The notes beneath the pieces are model-generated. The model did not search any database. It was given only the letters and a program-made list of their open reading frames with translations, and was not told the DNA's origin. Of a stretch of DNA of 64,000 bases, positions 1 to 8,476 are shown in pieces (the stretch's first letter is position 1; every line of letters begins with the position of its first letter). A program made the position numbers and the translations under genes. The stretch spans positions 1,055,583 to 1,119,582 of the forward strand of contig NZ_KE332518.1 in assembly GCF_000413055.1 (NCBI RefSeq), written 5' to 3'. The stretch is from Treponema maltophilum ATCC 51939. Lineage in GTDB: Bacteria; Spirochaetota; Spirochaetia; Treponematales; Treponemataceae.

Positions 1-1362
1 CATGATGCAGAAGGTCGGGAATCCGCCCGAGTTTTTGGCGGCGTTCGAACATACGTCGCGGCGCTCGCCTTCGTTTACGTAGCGTTCGCCCTTGTAGTCA
101 ACGTATACGACACCGGAACTGGGGCCCGAAAAGGGAATAACCGCCCATGCGTCCAAAACGCCTCCGTTCGGATTTGCGAACGGATACAGTTGAATGTAAG
201 ACATGTGCATAATTTCGGCGCCGATTGCCTGAGCTTGCGTAATGCCTTCACCGGTTGCGCCTACATGGTTTGTCGTGGGCAATTCTTTGGTCAGCATGGG
301 AACATAGCGAGAGCGCATCGGAACGTCGGCACTGAAACCGCCGGTCGCTAAAATAACGCCTTTGGTCGCTTTCATGCTTTTAAAGCCGTCTTTCGTTTCG
401 ACGCCGATACCGACGACCTTGCCCGAAAGCGGCTTTTCGCGGTAAATCGTTACCATTTTGGTGTTTACCAAAATCGGCACGCCGGCTTTTTCAACCATTT
501 TCTTTTGAACCTGAACAATGTCGGAGCCCTGTCCGTTGATCGTCGTGTAGGTGCGGTAGCCGTAGTGCCCGCCCGGACGCGTTAAGCTTTTGCGTACTTG
601 CAAACCGTTATCCAAAAGCATATTCAAATAAAAGGGAGAACCGTACACCATGTTTTTTACCAGCGCTTCATCGCCCATGTAGTCGCCGCCTTTAAGCGTG
701 TCGGCGATGTGCTTTTCGGCCGTATCGGGCGGCAGGTTCATGTCTTTTTGGAACTGCGCGGCAAGCTTGCTCGTATAAGCGGCGTACACGCCGCCGTTGA
801 TTTGCGAGTTTCCGCCGACAAAGGGCATTTTTTCGATAAGCACAACGTCTTTTGCACCGTTTGTCTTGGCGCTGTGAGCAGCCGCAAGACCCGCGAAGCC
901 TCCGCCTACGACGATAATGTCATGGGTTTCGTCCCATTTTGCCGGCGGCGTGCTGCCGTAGTGCTTATCCTGCGCGGCGGAAGCCGTCTTTTTAGCGGTT
1001 TTAAAATCGGCCGGATTTCCGCCGGCTTTTTTAATCGCCGCTTCAACTGCATTTAAAATTCCGTTGCTCGTCATCGTTGCGCCGGAAACGGTGTCTACCG
1101 AAAGGCTTTGCTGTTTGACGATTGCTGCGGGAACGGAACTTATTGCGGCATCGGAAATGCCGGGCGTTTCACTGTGCGATTTTACCGTAACGCTTTCAAT
1201 TTTTGTTTTTGAAAGTTTTACTTCAACGGTCAATCCGTCCCTCATACCTTTTACCGTCTCGGTATAGGTGCCTGCTTTCATATTGCTTCCCTTTGCGAAA
1301 AGCACTGTTGTGATACAGGCAGCTGCAATGAAAAATACAAATAATTTTTTTGCGGTTTGCAT
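1..1362 (-). CDS. Exported FMN/FAD flavoprotein reductase (fumarate or urocanate reductase type), 3' end outside window
   Basis: Reading leftward from an ATG at 1362, preceded by a strong AGGAGG site at about 1369-1374, the frame stays open to the window edge for 454 codons. The first 22 residues form a signal peptide. An FMN-binding domain follows, with the flavin-attachment motif DTVSGATMTS, in which a threonine is expected to carry FMN added by ApbE. Next comes an FAD-binding domain with a dinucleotide fold (IIVVGGGFAG) and VGGNSQINGG. The last visible part has RYVNEGERRD, an active-site region typical of flavoprotein fumarate reductases. The enzyme probably acts in the periplasm, reducing fumarate, urocanate or another enoate with electrons from the membrane. 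No haem motif CxxCH was seen. The substrate cannot be told from sequence alone. Confidence 0.85.
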   Translation of the reverse strand, partial: MQTAKKLFVFFIAAACITTVLFAKGSNMKAGTYTETVKGMRDGLTVEVKLSKTKIESVTVKSHSETPGISDAAISSVPAAIVKQQSLSVDTVSGATMTSNGILNAVEAAIKKAGGNPADFKTAKKTASAAQDKHYGSTPPAKWDETHDIIVVGGGFAGLAAAHSAKTNGAKDVVLIEKMPFVGGNSQINGGVYAAYTSKLAAQFQKDMNLPPDTAEKHIADTLKGGDYMGDEALVKNMVYGSPFYLNMLLDNGLQVRKSLTRPGGHYGYRTYTTINGQGSDIVQVQKKMVEKAGVPILVNTKMVTIYREKPLSGKVVGIGVETKDGFKSMKATKGVILATGGFSADVPMRSRYVPMLTKELPTTNHVGATGEGITQAQAIGAEIMHMSYIQLYPFANPNGGVLDAWAVIPFSGPSSGVVYVDYKGERYVNEGERRDVCSNAAKNSGGFPTFCIM

Positions 1363-1448
1363 TTTTCCTCCTAGAATAAATAAAATATAAGGTTATCTAT
1401 AAAACAATTAGAAACCATAATAAAAGGTATCAGAACTTTTTTGTTTTG

Positions 1449-3581
1449 TCAAATGAACTTACTTTTGATTTTTGCGAACATGGCGGCGGCCGCTTCGCCG
1501 CTTAATTCCTGCGGCGCCTCGTGGTATTCGACGAGGTTTTGCGGAATTTCGTCCAAAAAGGGCGAGGGAGCGCATTCGACAACCGTTTGCATTTTGCGCC
1601 GCCTTCCGCACGACGAAATAAACAGTTTGTCCCGCGCGCGCGTAATCGCGACGTAGAACAGGCGCCTTTCTTCTTCGATCCCGCCTTCGCCGTCTTCGAG
1701 GCTGCGCGCATGCGGTATAAGGCCGTCTTCGCAGCCGGCGATAAACACAACGGGAAATTCCAAACCTTTGGAAGCGTGAATCGTCATCAGGTTGACTTTG
1801 CCCAAAAGCGAATCCTCTTCCATGTCGTCGCGCGACAAAAGGGTAATGCGGTTCAGCCACGCATACAAGCCCGAATCGGTTGTGTCGGGGTTGTTTTCCC
1901 ACGTTTCTATGGAATCGATAAGATATTCTATATTCAAAAATTTGTAGCGCGCGGCTTTTTCGTTTTTCGGATATTCGCTTACCAAATAGCTCCAATAATC
2001 GAGCGTTTCGACAAAGGCGCGCACCTTTTTTGAAAGGCTGCCGCTTCCCAACAAAGCGCTTCGTTGCGCAACGATAAAATCGTAAAATTCTTCAAGCGCG
2101 CCGTAATTTTTATCCGACTCTTTTTCCGTTTTTCCTTCGTTTGCTGCGGCAAAATCTTTGCCCGGCACTTGGAACGAAGGTATGTCGTCGCCGTCAAAAA
2201 GCAGGTTTTCGCGTTCCTCCGCCGAATCGCCGCTTTTACCGGGAACGGATGCGCCCGGCGTTTTTGTGTGCGCGATGTACGTTTCGATCGCTTCCCACAG
2301 CGGACAATCTTTTTCCGCGGCGATTGCGTTGAGCTTTTCGATCGTTTTTCTGCCGATGCCGCGCCGGGGCGTATTTATAATGCGCAAAAGATTTATGTCG
2401 TCGTTGTAGTTCGTGCATACGCGAAGATAGCTTATAATGTCTTTAATTTCTTTGCGCTGAAAAAAGCTTGTGCCGCCGCTCATCGTGTACGGAATACCCG
2501 ATGCCAAAAACGCTTCTTCTATGGCGCGGCTTTGCGTGTTTGCGCGCAGCAAAACGCCGAAGTCGCCGTAAGTTTTCCGTTCGTTTGCGCACAAGCCCTG
2601 TATGCTTTCGGCGATAAAATCGGCTTCGGCCGCTTCGTTTTCGGGAAGGTAAATTTCAATCGGTTTTCCGCTGCCGTTGCCCGACCACAACTCTTTATCT
2701 TTGCGGTTCGTATTGTGCGAAATAACGCCGTTTGCGGCCGCCAAAATGGTTTCGGTGGAGCGGTAGTTTTGTTCCAAACGGATTTCTTCAACGTGGGGAA
2801 AATCTTTTTCGAACATGCGTATGTTTTCGTAGTTTGCACCGCGCCAGCTGTATATCGACTGATCGTCATCTCCGACAACCGCAACGTTTTTATCGGCAAT
2901 CAGGCGCATAAGGCAATATTGCTGAAAGGACGTGTCCTGAAACTCATCGACCATAACGTATTTATACCGCTGCCGGTAGCGTTCGAGCACGTCGGGATGT
3001 TCTTTAAAAAGTTTTATCGGCAGCACGATTAAATCGTCAAAGTCAACCGCATTGTACAGCTTGAGTCCTTTTTGGTATTCTTCGTAGAGCGGACGGTACA
3101 TATCGTTTACACTTTTCCAATCGGCGCGCCCCGTTTTTATGTTTGAAAATAAATTGGCGGTTTTATACGCGTCCAAAGCATCGACGGAAAACTTTAATTC
3201 GCGCGCCGTTTCTTTAATCAGCTGCACCTTATCGGTTTCGTCGTAAATCGAAAAATTGTCGCGCCAGCCGAGCTTGTCTATGTCGCCGCGCAAAATACGC
3301 ACGCCGAATGCGTGAAAGGTCGAAACGGTTAAGTTTTGCAGTTTTTTGCCCGTTTGTTCTTTTATGCGTTCGGCCATTTCTTTTGCGGCTTTGTTTGTAA
3401 AGGTGAGGGCAAGAATTTGGCTTTGCGGAATTCCGCGTTCGAGCATCCACGCGATGCGGTAGGTAATGACGCGCGTTTTGCCGCTTCCCGCTCCGGCTAT
3501 AATCAAAAGCGCGCCTTCGGTTTTTTGTACCGCTTTCAGCTGTTCGCCGTTCAATTCCCGTTTCAGTTCGTCTTCACGCAT
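1449..3581 (-). CDS. pcrA: UvrD/PcrA-type superfamily 1 DNA helicase
   Basis: An ATP-dependent 3'-5' DNA helicase for repair and replication restart. Visible SF1A motifs in order are the Walker A loop AGAGSGKT, LTFTNKAAKEM, the DExx box VDEFQDT, GDDDQSIYSWRGA, MTIHASKGLEF and VAITRARD. A frame continues upstream to an ATG at 3638, but those 19 extra residues look unlike the family. The internal start at 3581 (MREDELKREL) puts the first helicase motif at the usual distance. Neither start has a good ribosome-binding site. The C-terminal tail after motif VI is short compared with PcrA. It is transcribed away from the flagellar operon, so the 3582-3747 gap is a divergent promoter region. Confidence 0.9.
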   Translation of the reverse strand: MREDELKRELNGEQLKAVQKTEGALLIIAGAGSGKTRVITYRIAWMLERGIPQSQILALTFTNKAAKEMAERIKEQTGKKLQNLTVSTFHAFGVRILRGDIDKLGWRDNFSIYDETDKVQLIKETARELKFSVDALDAYKTANLFSNIKTGRADWKSVNDMYRPLYEEYQKGLKLYNAVDFDDLIVLPIKLFKEHPDVLERYRQRYKYVMVDEFQDTSFQQYCLMRLIADKNVAVVGDDDQSIYSWRGANYENIRMFEKDFPHVEEIRLEQNYRSTETILAAANGVISHNTNRKDKELWSGNGSGKPIEIYLPENEAAEADFIAESIQGLCANERKTYGDFGVLLRANTQSRAIEEAFLASGIPYTMSGGTSFFQRKEIKDIISYLRVCTNYNDDINLLRIINTPRRGIGRKTIEKLNAIAAEKDCPLWEAIETYIAHTKTPGASVPGKSGDSAEERENLLFDGDDIPSFQVPGKDFAAANEGKTEKESDKNYGALEEFYDFIVAQRSALLGSGSLSKKVRAFVETLDYWSYLVSEYPKNEKAARYKFLNIEYLIDSIETWENNPDTTDSGLYAWLNRITLLSRDDMEEDSLLGKVNLMTIHASKGLEFPVVFIAGCEDGLIPHARSLEDGEGGIEEERRLFYVAITRARDKLFISSCGRRRKMQTVVECAPSPFLDEIPQNLVEYHEAPQELSGEAAAAMFAKIKSKFI

Positions 3582-3715
3582 AAGCGGTATTGTACGTAAA
3601 ATCGGAGCGCTGTGCAAGCCGCCGCATTTTGCGCTCATCTTATCAAAATAAACTCCGATATAATAGTAAGGCGGTTTTTTTATTCCGAAAATTGCGGCAA
3701 AGTGCCGTTAAGTAC

Positions 3716-3744
3716 TTGACTGTCAGGGAGTTGGCGTAGACAAT
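3716..3744 (+). promoter_or_regulatory. Candidate sigma-70 promoter of the flbD/motility operon
   Basis: TTGACT (3716-3721), 17 bases, then GACAAT (3739-3744). An overlapping alternative -10 is TAGACA (3737-3742) with a 15-base spacer. The flbD ATG lies at 3748, only 3 to 5 bases after the -10, so the transcript would start at or next to the start codon. No FliA-type motif was recognised here. Confidence 0.5.
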
Positions 3745-3747
3745 AGT

Positions 3748-3945
3748 ATGATAGAAGTTATGCGTTTGGATGGGAGCCCGTATTGGATAAATCCGCATCA
3801 AATTGAGTATATGGAAAAAAATCCCGATGTAACGCTGGTTATGCTGTCCGGCAAAAAGCTGGTTGTGCGCAACAGCGCCGAGGATATGATTGAAAAAATC
3901 ATTGCATACCGCCGCCTTATCGGCGCATTTAAAAATGAATTGTAA
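3748..3945 (+). CDS. flbD: FlbD family flagellar protein
   Basis: A 65-residue protein of the FlbD family, small proteins encoded beside flgE and motA in spirochaetes and Firmicutes; their exact role is unsettled. It has the family pattern: an N-terminal strand with RLDG, then NPHQIEYMEKNPD, GKKLVVRNS and a C-terminal helix. The ATG at 3748 matches the family start but has no ribosome-binding site, and a promoter -10 sits directly upstream, so it may be translated from a leaderless message. In T. pallidum-type operons flbD follows flgD and flgE; here it is the first gene and helicase DNA lies upstream, so the hook genes must be elsewhere. Confidence 0.85.
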   Translation: MIEVMRLDGSPYWINPHQIEYMEKNPDVTLVMLSGKKLVVRNSAEDMIEKIIAYRRLIGAFKNEL

Positions 3946-3949
3946 TAAC

Positions 3950-4113
3950 GGGAGGAACTGATAAAAAGCGCTGCCTGAAATAGCGTCATCGCTTTTTATC
4001 GCGAGTTTGCACGGCAAAGCTCGCATATTATATGTGCGTGCATCCGCACGCACGGATAAAAACTTTTTCGGAAGCTGACGCTTTCTGCAAAAGTTTTTAT
4101 GGGAGGAACTGAT
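3950..4113. repeat. Direct repeat flanking the flbD-motA insert
   Basis: GGGAGGAACTG occurs at 3950-3960 and again at 4101-4111, with identity extending two bases further (GAT). The right copy is the working motA ribosome-binding site plus start. The left copy sits at the same distance after flbD but runs into ATAAAAAG instead of ATGGAT. This is the pattern expected if a 140-bp element inserted next to the motA start and duplicated its target. Confidence 0.75.
3961..4100. mobile_element. 140-bp hairpin-rich MITE-like insert between flbD and motA
   Basis: The insert begins ATAAAAAG and ends GTTTTTAT, giving short terminal inverted repeats. It is almost entirely stem-loops: a 10-bp stem 3961-3970/3990-3999, an imperfect stem over 4001-4025, a perfect 8-bp stem 4034-4041/4046-4053 (GTGCGTGC), and a perfect 12-bp stem 4056-4067/4089-4100 with an inner stem topped by TGAC. 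There is no coding capacity. It is flanked by an 11-bp direct repeat. I infer a non-autonomous mobile repeat. As it lies inside an operon it could also act as an RNA-processing or attenuation site. Confidence 0.6.
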
Positions 4114-4894
4114 GGATATAGCGAGTATTTTAGGCATTGCGGGGGGTCTTGCAGCTCTCGTTTTTTCGGTGCTTTCTTCGGGCGGCGGTTTGGGCGGCAT
4201 TTGGGACGTGCCTTCTCTTATATTCGTTATCGTCGGTTCATTTTTTGCAATGCTCCTGAGTTTTCCGATGAACAGGGTTTTTGCCATGTTCAAAATTATG
4301 GGAAAGATTTTTAAAACCCCCGATTTCGGCGGAAAAGCGCTGGTGCAGAACATGGTCGCCCTATCCGAAAAAGCCCGCCGCGAAGGCATTCTTGCGCTGG
4401 AAGAAGGGTTGGAAGACTTGGAAGATCCGTTTATGAAGTCGGGCTTACGCCTCGTCGTAGACGGAACCGACGGCGCCGTTATCCGCACGATTATGGAAAA
4501 CGAATTGAACCGCATAGAAGGGCGCCATATGGATTGGATCGGCATGATGGTGCAGTGGGCCGGTTTGGGGCCTTCGTACGGAATGATGGGTACGGTTATC
4601 GGGCTTATCGGTATGTTGGGCAAACTTGAAGATAAAAGTTCGATCGGACCGAATATGGCCATCGCCTTGGTTACGACGCTGTACGGTTCGTTATTGGCAA
4701 ACATGTTTTTAACTCCTATTTCGAATAAACTGGCATATCAAAACGGTTTGGAAATTCAAACGAAAGAAATGGTCATTGAAGGCGTTCTCTCCATTCAAGC
4801 CGGAGACAACCCGCGTATTTTGGCGATGAAGCTGCTTACCTATCTTGATCCGCAGACGAGAAAGTCCGTTGAAGCGGATGTGCTGAAGGACTGA
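4112..4894 (+). CDS. motA: Flagellar motor stator protein MotA
   Basis: A 260-residue inner-membrane stator subunit that, with MotB, passes ions to drive rotation of the periplasmic flagella. Four membrane segments are visible: two near the N-terminus (residues about 3-25 and 32-52) and two after residue 150, with the conserved [16 protein letters not shown] segment before the third. The charged cytoplasmic loop that contacts FliG lies between. The start is fixed by GGGAGGAACTG immediately upstream, which is the right-hand copy of the direct repeat around the hairpin insert. motB follows after two bases. Confidence 0.95.
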   Translation: MDIASILGIAGGLAALVFSVLSSGGGLGGIWDVPSLIFVIVGSFFAMLLSFPMNRVFAMFKIMGKIFKTPDFGGKALVQNMVALSEKARREGILALEEGLEDLEDPFMKSGLRLVVDGTDGAVIRTIMENELNRIEGRHMDWIGMMVQWAGLGPSYGMMGTVIGLIGMLGKLEDKSSIGPNMAIALVTTLYGSLLANMFLTPISNKLAYQNGLEIQTKEMVIEGVLSIQAGDNPRILAMKLLTYLDPQTRKSVEADVLKD

Positions 4895-4896
4895 GC

Positions 4897-5616
4897 ATGG
4901 CAAAAAAGGAAAGAAAGCAGACACCTAAAGCGTCTAAAGCGTGGCTTGAAACATACGGCGATATGATTACGCTGATGCTGTGTTTTTTCGTCGCGCTTTT
5001 TAATCCTACGGAAATAGACGAAATTCAGCTTGCTCAGCTGACCGTGGCGCTGCAGGGAGATCCGACTTCAGGCGGTATGTCGCTTTCTTCGGGCCGCCTT
5101 GCCGATTTGGGAAATACGGTTACCTCTTTGCCGGCTTTGGAAAAAGGAAAAGTGCTCGGTCTTGCCGTAAAAAAAGCGACCACCGTTTTTGCCCCCGAAA
5201 TTCACAGCAATAAGATTTTGGTTACGGCCGATGAGCGCGGCCTTGTTATAACGCTCGCGTCCGACGCTTTTTTTAGAGAAAACAGCGCCGAACTGCTTAT
5301 AGACGAAACACGGGACACATTGCTGCGCTTGGCGCAGTTTTTCAATTTGAGCGAGTTAAAAGACCGCAAATTCAGAATAGAAGGGCATACCGATTCGGTC
5401 GCACCCGATCCGGCACTGTGGCCGAGTAATTGGGAACTTTCGGCTGCGCGCGCCATAAACGTGCTGCACTATTTGGCCGATTTCGGAGCGGACGAAAGGC
5501 GCTTTTACGTTGTCGGCTACGGCGACACGCAGCCTAAGGCGGCCGAAGATACGCCCGAGGGCCGCGCTTATAATCGGCGCGTCGATATAATAATTCTGGA
5601 CGAAGGTCATTTTTAA
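4897..5616 (+). CDS. motB: Flagellar motor stator protein MotB
   Basis: A 239-residue stator partner of MotA. A single N-terminal membrane helix carries the ion-binding aspartate (D22 in ETYGDMITL). The periplasmic OmpA/MotB domain spans about residues 110-235 and has the peptidoglycan-binding pattern EGHTDS, then NWELSAARA, and VVGYGDTQP, ending RRVDIIIL. The stator is thereby anchored to the cell wall. It lies two bases downstream of motA and should be co-translated with it. Confidence 0.95.
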   Translation: MAKKERKQTPKASKAWLETYGDMITLMLCFFVALFNPTEIDEIQLAQLTVALQGDPTSGGMSLSSGRLADLGNTVTSLPALEKGKVLGLAVKKATTVFAPEIHSNKILVTADERGLVITLASDAFFRENSAELLIDETRDTLLRLAQFFNLSELKDRKFRIEGHTDSVAPDPALWPSNWELSAARAINVLHYLADFGADERRFYVVGYGDTQPKAAEDTPEGRAYNRRVDIIILDEGHF

Positions 5617-5645
5617 TGATACTATATTAAGCGAGGTTAACTGCT

Positions 5646-6191
5646 ATGGCTGATGACGATTTAAACTTTGATGACGGCGAGAATACCGGTAGCGCATCTT
5701 CTCAAAAAGGCGGAAAGATGGGCGGCTTATTGCCGACTATTCTAAAATGGGCGGCGATTGCCGTCGGCGCCATTATTCTTATCGTAACGGTTGTCGTTAT
5801 TACCATGTCGATTATCAATTCAAATACTCCTTCGACGACGGCGGTTCCCGTATCGCAGGAATACCAGCCCAAGCGGCCCGAATACGAATGGTACCGTTCT
5901 TTGCCGGATGTGCGTGCAAAAACCGTCGATACCGTGCCCGCAAGCGTTATAGTCAATGTCGTTTTGGGGTATAAAAAAGACGATAAGGTCGCTTCGAACG
6001 AAATTACGGCGCGTACGGTCGAAATTCAGGATTACCTGCGCAAGTATTTTTCGAGCAAAAAAGCGGTCGACTTGCGCCCCCAAAACGAGGATATGCTCAA
6101 ACTCGAAATAAAAAACGACATCAACGATATATTGACTTCGTCTTCCATACGCGATGTACGTTTTTTGAAATTCGAAGTGGTGGAGCAATGA
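5646..6191 (+). CDS. fliL: Flagellar basal body-associated protein FliL
   Basis: A 181-residue single-pass membrane protein. An acidic cytoplasmic N-terminus (residues 1-20) is followed by a membrane helix at about 31-53 and a periplasmic domain ending in the FliL pattern, with DVRFLKFEVVEQ at the very end. FliL proteins form rings around the stator and support torque. The position between motB and fliM is standard for treponemes. GAGG upstream of the ATG at 5646 supports the start. Confidence 0.9.
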   Translation: MADDDLNFDDGENTGSASSQKGGKMGGLLPTILKWAAIAVGAIILIVTVVVITMSIINSNTPSTTAVPVSQEYQPKRPEYEWYRSLPDVRAKTVDTVPASVIVNVVLGYKKDDKVASNEITARTVEIQDYLRKYFSSKKAVDLRPQNEDMLKLEIKNDINDILTSSSIRDVRFLKFEVVEQ

Positions 6192-6205
6192 AAAGGTGTT
6201 AGGCA

Positions 6206-7240
6206 ATGAATGAAGTTTTATCGCAGGATGAGATTGATCAGCTGCTGATGGCTATCAGTTCCGGTGATTCCGAAACGGAGGAATTCAAGCCGGTTAACGA
6301 TACGCGCAAAATCAAAATATACGACTTTAAGCGCCCGGATAAGTTCTCTAAAGAACAAATCCGCACCGTTTCGATTATGCACGAAACGTTTGCACGTCTT
6401 ACGACGACGGCACTTTCGGCCCAGTTGCGCAGCATGGCACACGTTCACGTCGCTTCCGTCGATCAGCTTACATACGAAGAATTCATCCGCTCGATTCCGA
6501 CTCCGACGACTTTGGCCGTCATCAATATGGATCCTTTAAAGGGAAACGCCATATTGGAAATCGACCCTGCGATTACTTTTTCGATTATAGACCGTCTGTT
6601 CGGCGGACAGGGGCAAGCTTCGAAAGTGCAGCGCGACCTTACCGATATCGAACAATCGGTTATGGAAGGCATTATCGTGCGTATTTTGGCGAATATGCGC
6701 GAAGCATGGACACAGGTTATCGATTTGCGCCCGCGCTTGGGACAAATCGAAACGAACCCCCAGTTTGCGCAAATAGTTCCGCCTTCGGAAATGGTCGTTT
6801 TGGTAACGCTCGAAACGAAGATCGGCGAAGAAGAAGGCATGATGAACTTTTGCATTCCGTATATTACGATTGAGCCGATTATTTCCAAACTGTCGTCGCA
6901 GTTTTGGTTTTCGTCCGTGCGCAGAAGTTCGACCACGCAGTATTTGGGCGTGTTAAAAGAAAAACTGTCGTCGGTCGATATGGACGTGGTCGCCGAAATC
7001 GGTTCGATCGACCTTCCGATCCGCGACGTTTTAACTTTAAAAGTGGGCGATATCGTCCGATTATCAAATATAAGGGTAGGCGATCCGCTTACGCTTAATG
7101 TGGGCAATAAAAAGAAGTTTTACTGTCAGCCCGGTGTTATCGGCAAAAAAATGGCCGTACAGGTTATCGGGAAAATAGACCAAAGCGAAACCGAAGAATT
7201 CGAAGAATTATCGGTGGAAGGAGAAGAAGCATATGAGTGA
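6206..7240 (+). CDS. fliM: Flagellar motor switch protein FliM
   Basis: A 344-residue switch-complex protein. The N-terminal LSQDEIDQLL motif (residues about 5-14) is the binding site for phosphorylated CheY. The CheC-like middle domain runs from about residue 40 to 240, and the C-terminal FliN-like (SpoA) domain from about 255 to 325 (IDLPIRDVLTLKVGDIV). FliM links chemotaxis signals to rotation sense. Its last eight bases overlap the start of fliY. Confidence 0.95.
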   Translation: MNEVLSQDEIDQLLMAISSGDSETEEFKPVNDTRKIKIYDFKRPDKFSKEQIRTVSIMHETFARLTTTALSAQLRSMAHVHVASVDQLTYEEFIRSIPTPTTLAVINMDPLKGNAILEIDPAITFSIIDRLFGGQGQASKVQRDLTDIEQSVMEGIIVRILANMREAWTQVIDLRPRLGQIETNPQFAQIVPPSEMVVLVTLETKIGEEEGMMNFCIPYITIEPIISKLSSQFWFSSVRRSSTTQYLGVLKEKLSSVDMDVVAEIGSIDLPIRDVLTLKVGDIVRLSNIRVGDPLTLNVGNKKKFYCQPGVIGKKMAVQVIGKIDQSETEEFEELSVEGEEAYE

Positions 7241-8318
7241 CGGCGCCATTTCTCAAGATGAAATAGATGCTCTGTTGGCAGGTGTAGATATGGGCGGCGG
7301 AGGAAGTGCTCCGGCCGGCTCTTTCCCTGCGGCATCGCTTGATACCGCGACCCTCGGCAATTTTGCGGCGGAAACCGTCGGGACTTTTTCCAATTCGCTT
7401 AAAACGATGACCGGGGCCGATTTTAAAATTCAAAAGCCGATTGTAGAAGTGCTGACCCGCGACGATGTTTTAAAAAAACTGCCGGAAATGGTTGTCGCCG
7501 TTATGACCGATTTTTCCGCCGGCCTTACCGGCGATCATTTGTTTTTAATGGATCCCGAACTGGCAAAAAAAATAACGTCGCTCGTCAATAAGGAAACCGC
7601 TCCCGAATTGGACGAAATGGCGCTTTCGGTTATTTCCGAAGCGATAGCCCAGCAGGTAGGTACGCAAATTACGCATTTAAGCTCGACGGGAAAACTGCCC
7701 GGTTTGGCATCGCGTCCGGCCGAAGCTTTGCATGTGCCCAAGGCGATGGTGCGCTTTCCGCAGGATACCTTTCCCGTTTTTTCGTACCCCGTTTCGGTTG
7801 ATGGTACCGATTACACGATATGGGAAGCGTTTTCGAGCGAAGCCGCTGCGGGCATTATAAAGGCTTTAAGCCCTTCGGCCGCCCCTCAAACTGCGGCAAC
7901 CCTTTCTCCTTCCGAGCTTGCGGGTTTGGGCGGCATGGGCTCAGGCGTTCCCGCTTCCGATATGGGAAGCGGGCAGTCGGGTGTTCCGGGCATGAATATT
8001 CCGAATGTTCAGTCGGTTCAGTATCCGTCGCTGCAACAAACCGTCAGTACGATGGAGCAGGGCAATATCGGTCTTATCATGGACGTATACATGGAAATGA
8101 CCGTAGAACTCGGCCGTACGAAAAAACAGATAAAAGAAATCCTCGGCATGGGCGAGGGTACGATTATAGAGCTTGATAAACTCGCGGGTGAACCGGTTGA
8201 TATTTTGGTAAACCATAAACCGATCGCAAAGGGCGAAGTCGTCGTTATCGATGAAAACTTCGGCGTGCGCGTTACCGAGATTCTTGCACCGATTGAAAGG
8301 GTGAGCGATTTGCGCTAA
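7233..8318 (+). CDS. fliY: Flagellar motor switch protein FliY (FliN family)
   Basis: A 361-residue switch protein. The N-terminus repeats the ISQDEIDALL motif. The central part resembles the CheC/CheX-like domain of FliY (residues about 40-210), then a Gly/Ser/Pro-rich linker, and a C-terminal SpoA/FliN domain at about 280-355 (MTVELGRTKKQIKEIL, GEPVDILVNH). It replaces the short FliN of enterobacteria as in other spirochaetes. It overlaps fliM by 8 bases. Downstream the operon is interrupted by a cluster of inverted repeats. Confidence 0.93.
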   Translation: MSDGAISQDEIDALLAGVDMGGGGSAPAGSFPAASLDTATLGNFAAETVGTFSNSLKTMTGADFKIQKPIVEVLTRDDVLKKLPEMVVAVMTDFSAGLTGDHLFLMDPELAKKITSLVNKETAPELDEMALSVISEAIAQQVGTQITHLSSTGKLPGLASRPAEALHVPKAMVRFPQDTFPVFSYPVSVDGTDYTIWEAFSSEAAAGIIKALSPSAAPQTAATLSPSELAGLGGMGSGVPASDMGSGQSGVPGMNIPNVQSVQYPSLQQTVSTMEQGNIGLIMDVYMEMTVELGRTKKQIKEILGMGEGTIIELDKLAGEPVDILVNHKPIAKGEVVVIDENFGVRVTEILAPIERVSDLR

Positions 8319-8470
8319 GGGACATCTCGAAAAACTCGCCTTTGGCGATTTCTCCGAGATGTCGCCGAGTTTTAACTCGCTGTATTATCGCGAGTTAAAA
8401 CATCGCATTTTCAAAGTTACCTCTAAAAACTGCAGTTTTTAGAGGTTTCCTAAAATATCCGGGTGGGGGG
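8319..8470. repeat. Cluster of three strong inverted repeats between fliY and fliO
   Basis: Three hairpins stand in series: GACATCTCG/CGAGATGTC (8321-8329 and 8355-8363) enclosing an inner stem TCGCC/GGCGA; a perfect 12-bp stem 8369-8380/8390-8401; and a 26-bp perfect palindrome at 8420-8445 (CCTCTAAAAACTG and its complement). None has the run of T after the stem that an intrinsic terminator needs. The architecture resembles the flbD-motA insert, but the stem sequences differ and no flanking direct repeat was found. Confidence 0.65.
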
Positions 8471-8476
8471 CTGATT
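8462..8476 (+). promoter_or_regulatory. Ribosome-binding site and probable non-AUG start of fliO
   Basis: GGTGGGG at 8462-8468 is followed by CTG ATT (8471-8476) in the fliO frame. No ATG, GTG or TTG lies at this distance. The flhA start in the same operon has the nearly identical GGGTGGGGAG directly before its ATG, and motA has GGAGGAACTG before its ATG. I infer initiation at ATT 8474 (or CTG 8471). Confidence 0.45.

Noticed and set aside
2064-3032. A 322-codon open frame on the strand opposite the helicase gene
   Set aside because: Its product has no recognisable domain and it mirrors the codon pattern of the helicase gene, which has every SF1 motif. It is a shadow frame.
3643-4704. A 353-codon leftward frame across flbD and motA
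   Set aside because: It runs antisense to two clearly identified genes and through the hairpin insert; the product is low-complexity and matches nothing I recognise.
8321-8445. An intrinsic terminator between fliY and fliO
   Set aside because: No T-run follows any of the three stems and the operon continues with export-gate genes.
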